Shown: one piece after another, positions 1 through 4,958 of the stretch
How positions within the stretch are numbered: the stretch's first letter is position 1
How the letters are laid out: every line of letters begins with the position of its first letter
DNA from: Archaeoglobales archaeon
GTDB taxonomy: Archaea; Halobacteriota; Archaeoglobi; Archaeoglobales; Archaeoglobaceae
Reading direction: 5' to 3'
DNA: 6,079 nt
Assembly (NCBI GenBank): GCA_003663055.1
Contig: QMZF01000071.1
Span: forward strand, 1-6,079
Program-made: the position numbers and the translations under genes
The notes under the pieces: generated by a model
Database searches by the model: none
What the model saw: the letters and a program-made list of their open reading frames with translations, nothing else
What the model was told of the DNA's origin: nothing

Positions 1-873
1 GAGATATTCGAGAACATAATGCGATTAACAAAGGAGGACGAATACGGTGTTCTTGGGATAAGGAAGAAGCTCGCTGTCCTCGGGCCTGCGGGCAGCTTTA
101 GCGAGGAGGCGGCTTTGAAGCTCGTAGGTTCTCGCTTGCCTTTGAAATACTGCTCAACGACAGACGATATAATAAGATGTGTGGAAAATGGCAGTACAGA
201 CTATGGTTTAGTTCCCATTGAAAACTCGGTTAATGGGACTGTACTCGCAGTGTTAGATGCATTGTTAAACCACAACGTCGAGGTTTTTGGTGAAACGACT
301 CATGAAATCATCCACTGCCTTGCAGCAAAGCGGTACATGCCCCTTAAGGAGATAAGGGTTGTCTATTCACACCCTCAAGCTATAGCCCAGTGCATGGGGT
401 TCATAAACAACTACCTCAACGCTGAGCTTCGCTATACTAGCAGCACATCGGATGCAATAGCCTTGCTCGATGACAACAGCGCTGCAATAGTCTCCGAAAA
501 TGCAGCCAAGCTCCATAGACTCTACGTTCTAAGGAAGGGAATTCAGGACGTTAAGGGGAACACTACAAGGTTTTATCTCATAAGGAAGAAGGGTAGTGGA
601 AAAAGGAGGGGCAGTATAACGTCTCTTTTCTTTGGTGTTGAAGATAGACCGGGAGCGCTGAAAGATGTACTTGAGGTGTTCTACAGAAAAGGAATCAATC
701 TCAGGAAGCTGGAATCAAGGCCAGCAAGGACGGGGTTAGGAGATTACGTCTTCTTCGTCGAAGTAGAAAAGAACCTAAGTAGTGAGGATTTGAAGGAGTT
801 GAGAAACGTTACCACTTTCTATCACATCGTTGGTGTATTTGATAGAGTCGAGAAGCTCGATGTGTGGGGGTAA
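1..873 (+). CDS. pheA: Prephenate dehydratase with ACT domain, C-terminal part of a probable chorismate mutase fusion (5' partial)
   Basis: Prephenate dehydratase converts prephenate to phenylpyruvate in phenylalanine synthesis, in the cytoplasm. Numbering from the ATG at base 19, the catalytic domain spans about residues 18-190. It contains GPAGSFSEEAA (22-32), VPIENSVNGTV (65-75), SHPQA (117-121) and the catalytic TTRF motif (182-185). An ACT domain follows (about 200-275), with PGAL (211-214) and ESRP (232-235), the motifs that bind phenylalanine for feedback inhibition. The frame is open to base 1, and the residues around the ATG (EIFENIMRLTKEDE) resemble the last helix of an AroQ chorismate mutase. 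No ribosome binding site precedes the ATG, so I treat it as internal. In Archaeoglobus fulgidus a single polypeptide carries prephenate dehydrogenase, chorismate mutase and prephenate dehydratase; this is probably the same type, but the upstream part is outside the window. The dehydratase/ACT call is firm; the fusion is inferred. The gene ends with TAA at 871-873. Confidence 0.93.
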   Translation, partial: EIFENIMRLTKEDEYGVLGIRKKLAVLGPAGSFSEEAALKLVGSRLPLKYCSTTDDIIRCVENGSTDYGLVPIENSVNGTVLAVLDALLNHNVEVFGETTHEIIHCLAAKRYMPLKEIRVVYSHPQAIAQCMGFINNYLNAELRYTSSTSDAIALLDDNSAAIVSENAAKLHRLYVLRKGIQDVKGNTTRFYLIRKKGSGKRRGSITSLFFGVEDRPGALKDVLEVFYRKGINLRKLESRPARTGLGDYVFFVEVEKNLSSEDLKELRNVTTFYHIVGVFDRVEKLDVWG

Positions 874-875
874 GA

Positions 876-902
876 ATAAAAAAGTAAAAATTATTAAAAA
901 AT
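876..902 (+). promoter_or_regulatory. Possible AT-rich promoter of the lipoprotein pseudogene
   Basis: The 41-bp gap between the pheA stop and the ATG at 915 is almost pure A/T, with A-rich runs followed by ATTATTAAAAAATTA. This composition fits an archaeal BRE/TATA element placed so that transcription would start near the ATG. It could equally be AT-rich spacer left beside a decayed gene. There is no T-run that would mark a clear terminator for pheA on this strand. Confidence 0.3.
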
Positions 903-914
903 TAAAGTGCGAAG

Positions 915-1334
915 ATGAGAGCAAAAAGATTGGGAATTTTGATAAATGTGGTTTTAGCAGGAACACTCATAAGTGGTTGTGTAGAAGATGAACTCGTTGG
1001 TAAGTGAGCAGTGGCTTTGGGAGATGAAGAAGGAGATATTATGGTATTTGATTCGGATGGCAGTGTTGTGGTAATGAAGTGTGATTCCGTGTATAAGGAA
1101 GGGCGTTAGAGTGGTAGAGCAAAAGGTTGTTTCAACGGCCCGTTATTCTGTAGATTTTTCAAAAGAACCAATGTGGATGATTTCATAGTGAGTGATGGGA
1201 AGACTCGGAGGGTAGAGGACCTAATTAGATTCATAGATGACAACACGGTTGAAATAGTCTATAATATGGATCATCAGCATCCCGTCTCATTTGATCCACA
1301 ATGGGGTTACGAGAGGAGCACCTCATCTTACTGA
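915..1334 (+). pseudogene. Decayed small lipoprotein gene with two in-frame stops
   Basis: From the ATG at 915 the frame gives MRAKRLGILINVVLAGTL then ISGC. This is a short basic start, a hydrophobic stretch and a lipobox-like Cys at residue 22, as in a secreted, membrane-anchored lipoprotein. The frame is stopped by TGA at 1005-1007 and TAG at 1107-1109, then runs on without a frameshift to TGA at 1332-1334. The parts after each stop still look like protein: acidic, strand-forming stretches such as DIMVFDSDGSVVVM and EDLIRFIDDNTVEIVYNMD. The first stop sits in ELVGK-stop-AVALGDEEG. In small lipocalin-like proteins a Gly-x-Trp occurs at such a position, and TGA is one transition from TGG. An intact product would be about 139 residues. 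I do not recognise the family. Sequencing error or stop readthrough cannot be excluded, but loss by nonsense mutation is the simplest reading. Confidence 0.65.
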
Positions 1335-1340
1335 GGTTGG

Positions 1341-1375
1341 CAGATTAAAAACAGATTAAAAACAAATCTGAAATT
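1341..1375 (-). terminator. Probable T-rich terminator of the translation operon, with tandem repeat and hairpin
   Basis: Directly after the infB stop, the minus strand reads through T-rich tracts (TTTGTTTTT, then TTTTT). Archaeal transcription typically ends at such T-runs. On the plus strand the same segment holds two adjacent copies of CAGATTAAAAA (1341-1351 and 1352-1362). The second copy forms an inverted repeat with AATCTG (CAGATT at 1352-1357, AATCTG at 1365-1370, 7-base loop). No further minus-strand gene follows within the window, which fits the operon ending here. Confidence 0.6.
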
Positions 1376-3142
1376 CTACTTACCCCAAAACGGATTATCC
1401 TTCCTTTTTATTTCGAGAAACTCCTTAAACGCTTTCTTTGTTTCTTCACTCAGCGTATCTAAGAGGTCTCTTTCAAGTATCTTTGCATGCTTCTCTGGTA
1501 CATCGACGTAGAGGACTTCGTCGCCATCGAGTTGTCTCCCTATTGTAACTCCGTCGATTGCAATGGCAAGTTCTTCTCCCTCCTTAGCGACGCTGATGTT
1601 TTCTCCTTCTTTCTGCATACTCCTTATTATTCCAGCATTGCCGCCGTCTGGCTTGATCAGCTTCACGTCTTTCCTCAGCTCTCCAGCAAGGACTCTAATT
1701 CCAACAACCGCTGGCTTGCTCCTTCTGAAGATGAACTCCTTCAGAAGCTTGATCTTTGCAGGCTTTACCAATGCCTCGATCTTCTGTTTCTCTTTCGCGA
1801 GTTTCTCTTCCTCTCTCCACTGTTTCACCCTATCAAGTAGGGAATAGATTATCTCGTCGCTAAAAATCCTGACGTTGTACTTCGCAGCCTCGCCCTCAAC
1901 GTTGGGCAGTAACTTGACGTTGAATGCAAGAATTATCTTATTAAGCTCGTCTTTGTTTGCTGAAGCTTCAACGACATCTCGTTTGTCAACATCTCCTACT
2001 TCTGCCTTTTTTATTGGAATTTCGATCTCTCTTAGCTCGTTTATAAGAGCTTCGAGAGAACCGAGTGTATCCGTTTTCAGAACCACGCCCTCTTCCTCAG
2101 TTTTTATGGCTATCTCCTCGTATTCCTTTCTTATCCTCTCTCTGAACTTTTCTATATCCTCGCCACTCTCCACAGCCTCAAACTCGCTGCCAGCAAGGAC
2201 GTCCTCTATGTTCGGGGCTACAAGCTTTACTCCAGCAGCAGCTGTAACACTTTTAACGCTCTTGAATTTGCTTTCGACGCGCATCTCCTTTGCCGGCCTT
2301 GGTTTTAGAATTCCCTTGACATGCGTAACTATGACGTCATCCTTTCCCGCAATTACTATCCTGTCGCCCACCTTCAGCGTACCATCGTACAATATTACAT
2401 CGCACGTAATGCCCAATCCTCGCTCCTCCTTTACCTCCAAAATCGTTCCCTTCGCCTTTCCTTCAACATGAAGTCTAAGGCTTTCTTCGAGGTATTTTTG
2501 GGCGAGCCCAACGAGGATCATGAGGAGTTCTGGAATTCCCTCCCCGGTTATCGCGGAAACGGGTACGATTGCAACAGTTCTAGTGAAATCCCTTATTCTG
2601 TCAAATCTCTCAGCTGAGAATCCGAAGGAGTATAGCTGGCCGACCAGCTCGTATATCTTGTTCTCAAGCCTTTGTTTTGTAACTTCATCTTGTTGGGCGT
2701 AACTTTTCATGAATGGCGCATATTCAACGCTTTGCCATCCTGGAATGCGGTCTATCTTGTTTGCTGCAACTACAAAAGGCGTCCTGAAGGTCTTAAGTAT
2801 CGAAATGGCTTCTTCTGTCTGAGGCATCACACCCTCGTTTATGTCAATTACGAGAACAGCTAGATCGGCTAAGGCTCCGCCCCTCCTCCTTAGATTTGTA
2901 AAAGCTCTATGGCCAGGAGTATCGATAAAAAGCAAGCCAGGAATCGTAACTTTAACTTTCCAGATGTCCTTGCATATCTCTTTAATTAAATCGATGGGTA
3001 TTTCTGTTGCTCCTATATGCTGGGTTATTCCTCCCGCCTCTTTTGCCGTTACCCTTGTCCTTCTGATTTTGTCAAGTAACGTCGTTTTGCCATGGTCTAC
3101 GTGACCCAAAACGGAAACTATTGGTGTTCTGAGCTTTTTCAT
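1376..3142 (-). CDS. infB: Translation initiation factor aIF5B (IF-2 homologue)
   Basis: aIF5B is the cytoplasmic GTPase that promotes ribosomal subunit joining and positions initiator tRNA. All G-protein motifs are present: P-loop GHVDHGKT (residues 13-20), switch I GGITQHIGA (37-45), DTPGH (74-78), NKID (128-131) and SAITGEG (196-202). Beta-barrel and central domains follow, and the C-terminal domain carries RRSKPAVVGIRVLAG-type sequence. The length of 588 residues is normal for an archaeal aIF5B, without the long N-terminal extension of eukaryotic eIF5B, and no intein interrupts the P-loop region. The start MKKLRTPIVSVLGHVDHGK is typical of the family. The ATG lies only 2 bases after the ndk stop, with no convincing ribosome binding site, so it is probably translated by coupling to ndk. 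It is the last gene of the operon; the stop is TAG. Several sizeable open frames lie opposite it on the plus strand but have no protein-like features. Confidence 0.97.
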   Translation of the reverse strand: MKKLRTPIVSVLGHVDHGKTTLLDKIRRTRVTAKEAGGITQHIGATEIPIDLIKEICKDIWKVKVTIPGLLFIDTPGHRAFTNLRRRGGALADLAVLVIDINEGVMPQTEEAISILKTFRTPFVVAANKIDRIPGWQSVEYAPFMKSYAQQDEVTKQRLENKIYELVGQLYSFGFSAERFDRIRDFTRTVAIVPVSAITGEGIPELLMILVGLAQKYLEESLRLHVEGKAKGTILEVKEERGLGITCDVILYDGTLKVGDRIVIAGKDDVIVTHVKGILKPRPAKEMRVESKFKSVKSVTAAAGVKLVAPNIEDVLAGSEFEAVESGEDIEKFRERIRKEYEEIAIKTEEEGVVLKTDTLGSLEALINELREIEIPIKKAEVGDVDKRDVVEASANKDELNKIILAFNVKLLPNVEGEAAKYNVRIFSDEIIYSLLDRVKQWREEEKLAKEKQKIEALVKPAKIKLLKEFIFRRSKPAVVGIRVLAGELRKDVKLIKPDGGNAGIIRSMQKEGENISVAKEGEELAIAIDGVTIGRQLDGDEVLYVDVPEKHAKILERDLLDTLSEETKKAFKEFLEIKRKDNPFWGK

Positions 3143-3144
3143 GC

Positions 3145-3594
3145 TTACTCATAAATCCACTCTTCGTTAGCTCTAGTGTAATCGAGAAGCTCTTCTGCGT
3201 CGAAGAATAAAGAAATCTCTCTCTCCGCTGACTTTAGCGAGTCTGATGCATGAACGACGTTTCTGCCTATATCAAGGCCAAAATCTCCCCTTATTGTTCC
3301 TGGCAAAGCTTCAGCGGGATTTGTTGCACCAACGATGTTTCTCACGACCTTTACTGCATCCTTACCCTCCACTACCATCGCAACCACTGGCCCAGAGGTT
3401 ATGTAGTCCACGAGACTCCTGAAGAACGGCTTTTCCACATGCTCTGAGTAGTGCTCCATTGCAAGCTCTTCCTGAATCCAGATCATCTTAAGGCCGACGA
3501 TTTTTAGCCCCTTCCGCTCTAGCCTTCGTATAACTTCTCCAACTAGCCCTCTCTGCACCCCGTCAGGCTTTACCATTACAAAAGTTCTCTCCAT
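3145..3594 (-). CDS. ndk: Nucleoside diphosphate kinase
   Basis: This enzyme transfers the gamma-phosphate of ATP to nucleoside diphosphates by a ping-pong mechanism through a phosphohistidine, keeping GTP, CTP, UTP and dNTP pools filled. The 149-residue product has the usual family length. It shows the N-terminal MVKPDG motif (7-12), with Lys9 near the phosphates, the [17 protein letters not shown] segment (58-74) and the active-site motif NVVHASDS (112-119), with His115 as the phosphorylated residue. The start is ATG, preceded by AAGGTG (3600-3605) at suitable spacing. It lies 33 bases after rpl24e and 2 bases before infB. Placing it directly ahead of aIF5B links GTP supply to a GTP-using initiation factor, which is a reasonable inference from context rather than something the sequence proves. 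Confidence 0.97.
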   Translation of the reverse strand: MERTFVMVKPDGVQRGLVGEVIRRLERKGLKIVGLKMIWIQEELAMEHYSEHVEKPFFRSLVDYITSGPVVAMVVEGKDAVKVVRNIVGATNPAEALPGTIRGDFGLDIGRNVVHASDSLKSAEREISLFFDAEELLDYTRANEEWIYE

Positions 3595-3627
3595 GGTGAC
3601 ACCTTGGTGTTTTACTTTACGACTACC

Positions 3628-3804
3628 TTACTTCTGGTAGAACTTCGTCCACTTGAGCTTTCTCGGGTTTCTTTTAAGTTTGAGCATGTTCTTCTCGCAC
3701 TTGCCGGAGCAGAAGTAGAGTACTCTGCCGTCTCTCCTGACGTACATCTTGCCCGTCCCTACTTCAATTTCGCTGCCGCAGAAGGAGCATATTTTCTTCT
3801 CCAT
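3628..3804 (-). CDS. rpl24e: Large-subunit ribosomal protein L24e
   Basis: L24e is a small zinc-binding protein of the archaeal and eukaryotic large ribosomal subunit. The 58-residue product begins [10 protein letters not shown] and has a CxxC...CxxxC zinc finger at Cys6, Cys9, Cys32 and Cys36. The basic tail ([14 protein letters not shown]) fits rRNA binding. I chose ATG 3804. A GTG at 3811-3813 is in frame and would add three residues, but that GTG is itself part of the ribosome binding site (AAGGTGG), and the family normally starts at MEKK or similar. The gene starts 10 bases after the rps28e stop, so translation is probably coupled. The stop is TAA at 3628-3630. Confidence 0.96.
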   Translation of the reverse strand: MEKKICSFCGSEIEVGTGKMYVRRDGRVLYFCSGKCEKNMLKLKRNPRKLKWTKFYQK

Positions 3805-3809
3805 TCTTC

Positions 3810-3816
3810 CCACCTT
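3810..3816 (-). promoter_or_regulatory. Ribosome binding site of rpl24e that decides the start codon
   Basis: The minus strand reads TAAGGTGGGAAGA and then ATG, so the SD core AAGGTGG overlaps the rps28e TAA and lies about 5 bases before ATG 3804. Because the alternative GTG at 3811-3813 lies inside this SD, the ATG is the better start. Confidence 0.75.
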
Positions 3817-4030
3817 ACCTTACGAGGAGCTTCTTAGCTTCTCTTGCGGTCTCCTTTATCATGAGGATGTCTCCAACCCTTACCGGCCCAAAAACGTTCC
3901 TCGTGATGATTCTGCCCTTGTTTTCGCCAGCAAGAACCCTAACCTTTACTTGCGTAGCTTCTCCGTGCATGCCAGTCCTGCCCACAATCTCCAAAACCTC
4001 TGCGGGCTGAACATCTTCCTCTTCGGCCAT
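3815..4030 (-). CDS. rps28e: Small-subunit ribosomal protein S28e
   Basis: S28e is an OB-fold protein of the archaeal and eukaryotic small ribosomal subunit, located near the mRNA exit region. The 71-residue product has the expected length. It shows the family core [22 protein letters not shown], split here as [13 protein letters not shown] (about 11-23) and [11 protein letters not shown] (23-33), then the loop [14 protein letters not shown] (about 48-61) and the C-terminal ETAREAKKL, the usual signature tail. The N-terminus ([11 protein letters not shown]) is acidic and slightly extended, as is common in archaea. The start is ATG with a strong SD, AGGTGA (4035-4040), 4 bases upstream. It follows rpl7ae after a 48-base spacer and precedes rpl24e by 10 bases, an arrangement common in euryarchaeal L7Ae operons. 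Confidence 0.96.
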   Translation of the reverse strand: MAEEEDVQPAEVLEIVGRTGMHGEATQVKVRVLAGENKGRIITRNVFGPVRVGDILMIKETAREAKKLLVR

Positions 4031-4078
4031 ACTATCACCTTTTTATTTGATTTTTTATTTTTATTTTAATTTAGCTCA
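4031..4078 (-). promoter_or_regulatory. A-rich spacer between rpl7ae and rps28e; possible internal promoter
   Basis: This 48-base gap is the longest inside the operon. On the minus strand it is A-rich (AAATTAAAATAAAAATAAAAAAT), then has the S28e SD. It has no T-run on the transcribed strand, so it should not terminate. The A/T tract could act as an internal BRE/TATA element or simply be an unstructured leader that favours initiation at S28e. Both options are inferred from composition only. Confidence 0.3.
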
Positions 4079-4438
4079 TTATTTTCTCAAACCTTCGATT
4101 TTGCTGACTATCTGCGAAAGCTCTTTCTTCGCCTCTCCCTCGTTTATGATTGCTGCTGCGGAGCAGTCAACTTCTATTCCAACGGCCTGCCCGAGTATAC
4201 TCTTGCTTTTGATGTAAACATAGGGTACATTCTTCTCCTCGCAAAGCAATGGCAAATGAGCTACTATCTCTGGAGGATCAACGTCCATTGCTATGTAAAC
4301 CAGCTTCGCCATTCCCCTTTCTACAGCTTTCGTAGTTTCGTTCGTACCTTTTTTCAACTTTCCTGTCTCTCTCACTTTTTCAAGTAATGAGAGAGCTTCA
4401 TTCTGCAAATCCTCAGGAACTTCAAACCTCACGTACAT
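4079..4438 (-). CDS. rpl7ae: Ribosomal protein L7Ae, kink-turn RNA-binding protein
   Basis: L7Ae binds kink-turns. In archaea it is part of the large ribosomal subunit, of box C/D and H/ACA guide RNPs, and of RNase P. The 119-residue product has the usual length and family motifs: [15 protein letters not shown] (28-42), which contains the k-turn-contacting Asn33, Glu34 and Lys37, then [18 protein letters not shown] (49-66) and [10 protein letters not shown] (67-76). A hydrophobic [17 protein letters not shown] segment (81-97) forms the second part of the binding surface. The ATG start has a perfect SD, GGAGGTG (4444-4450), 5 bases upstream. It is the first gene of the minus-strand operon and lies divergent to the DUF134 gene. 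L7Ae is known to bind its own mRNA leader in Sulfolobus; see the leader entry for what is visible here. Confidence 0.97.
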   Translation of the reverse strand: MYVRFEVPEDLQNEALSLLEKVRETGKLKKGTNETTKAVERGMAKLVYIAMDVDPPEIVAHLPLLCEEKNVPYVYIKSKSILGQAVGIEVDCSAAAIINEGEAKKELSQIVSKIEGLRK

Positions 4439-4474
4439 CTTTACACCTCCTTCCTTTCGTCATCACTCATCGGC
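4439..4474 (-). promoter_or_regulatory. 5' leader of the L7Ae operon with a box C-like heptamer and a 9-codon open frame
   Basis: Between the predicted transcription start and ATG 4438 the minus strand contains GTGATGA (4460-4466), identical to the box C consensus RTGATGA that forms half of a kink-turn. I could not find a convincing partner CTGA strand. The same stretch encodes ATG AGT GAT GAC, followed by six more codons ending in TAA at 4441-4443. This nine-residue frame (MSDDERKEV) covers the SD and ends 2 bases before the L7Ae start. Either could regulate L7Ae translation; both may be chance. Confidence 0.3.
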
Positions 4475-4495
4475 TTCCAGCCTTAGGTAGTTACG

Positions 4496-4510
4496 TTTTA
4501 AATCTTTTGG
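4496..4510 (-). promoter_or_regulatory. Promoter (BRE/TATA) of the L7Ae translation operon
   Basis: The minus strand reads CCAAAAGATTTAAAACG: a purine-rich BRE-like stretch followed by TTTAAAA (4496-4502). The usual archaeal spacing of about 25 bases would put the transcription start near 4470-4476, giving a leader of roughly 32-38 bases before ATG 4438. Confidence 0.5.
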
Positions 4511-4523
4511 TCTGCCGTATTGC

Positions 4524-4539
4524 AAAGAAAAAGTTATAG
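4524..4539 (+). promoter_or_regulatory. Promoter (BRE/TATA) of the DUF134-transporter unit, suggesting a leaderless mRNA
   Basis: The plus strand reads AAAGAAAAAG followed by TTATAG (4534-4539). With about 25 bases from the TATA centre, transcription would start at about 4560-4563, on or next to the GTG start codon. No ribosome binding site is seen in the 20 bases before the GTG, which fits a leaderless transcript. Confidence 0.45.
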
Positions 4540-4545
4540 GAACTT

Positions 4546-4556
4546 GATATATATTC
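4546..4556 (+). promoter_or_regulatory. Imperfect AT palindrome, possible operator
   Basis: GATATATATTC is an 11-base dyad with one mismatched pair. It lies between the likely TATA box and the GTG start of the DUF134 gene, where a bound protein would block transcription. Such AT-rich dyads arise easily by chance, so the operator idea is weak. Confidence 0.2.
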
Positions 4557-4562
4557 ATTTAC

Positions 4563-4958
4563 GTGCCTCGCAGAAAGAAATGGAGAAGAGTCTTTTTCGA
4601 ATTTCCGGTATTTAATGGGATAGTAGAATTTACTCCCGATGAGCTCGAGGCTTTGAGGCTTGCAGACATCGAGGGACTTTCACAAATAGAGGCAGCGAAG
4701 CTCATGGGAGTTTCACAACCAACCTTCCACCGAATACTGAAAGAGGCAAGAAGAAAGGCAAGCATGGCTGTTCTTGGAGGAGAACCTGTTATTGTTCAGG
4801 ATCAAAGCGCAATTAGAATTTTCCAATGTTTTGAGTGTGGTCATGAGTGGGGCGAACCGTATGGCACTGGTAGGCCGGCCGAGTGTCCAAGGTGCGGTAG
4901 TGTAAGAATTTGTAGGGTAGATGTGGGAAGAAAGAGGCGGAGACGGGGTAGGAGATGA
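4563..4958 (+). CDS. DUF134-family helix-turn-helix protein with C-terminal zinc ribbon
   Basis: A probable DNA-binding regulator of the DUF134 family (131 residues); no target is known from the sequence. It begins MPRRKKWRRVFF, close to the family's usual MPRPKK-type start, which supports the GTG start codon. The core, about residues 22-68, contains FTPDELEALRLADIEGLSQIEAA and then KLMGVSQPTFHRILKEARRK, a sigma-70 region 4-like helix-turn-helix. After it comes a zinc ribbon with CxxC pairs at Cys89/Cys92 and Cys108/Cys111, then a strongly basic tail (RKRRRRGRR). The stop TGA overlaps the next ATG (ATGA), so the transporter is translationally coupled. From general knowledge, DUF134 genes often neighbour NifX/NifB-type and Mrp-type ATPase genes; here the next gene carries a NifX-type domain, which fits a shared metal or cluster role. 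Autoregulation is only inferred. Confidence 0.9.
   Translation: MPRRKKWRRVFFEFPVFNGIVEFTPDELEALRLADIEGLSQIEAAKLMGVSQPTFHRILKEARRKASMAVLGGEPVIVQDQSAIRIFQCFECGHEWGEPYGTGRPAECPRCGSVRICRVDVGRKRRRRGRR

Noticed and set aside
19..21. ATG 19 as the true start of the prephenate dehydratase
   Set aside because: The frame is open upstream with chorismate mutase-like residues and no SD. The AAAGGAGG at 30-37 lies downstream of the ATG and is followed by no in-frame start codon at suitable spacing.
1005..1007. TGA in the lipoprotein frame as a selenocysteine codon
   Set aside because: No selenocysteine insertion element or selenoprotein family match is visible, and a second stop (TAG) follows, so nonsense mutation is simpler.
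1487..2471. Several plus-strand open frames of 90-198 codons opposite infB
   Set aside because: They are antisense to a fully conserved aIF5B. They are rich in Ser/Leu/Phe, as antisense reading of Lys/Glu-rich genes gives, and lack recognisable motifs.
3595..3603. Palindrome GGTGACACC upstream of ndk as an operator
   Set aside because: It arises from the ndk ribosome binding site (AAGGTG on the minus strand) and lies inside a transcribed operon; nothing else supports an operator.
3811..3813. GTG as the start of L24e
   Set aside because: It lies inside the SD AAGGTGG; ATG 3804 gives the family-typical N-terminus at proper spacing.
4041..4073. T-rich tract on the plus strand as a terminator
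   Set aside because: No plus-strand gene lies upstream of it; on the transcribed minus strand it is A-rich and sits inside an operon.
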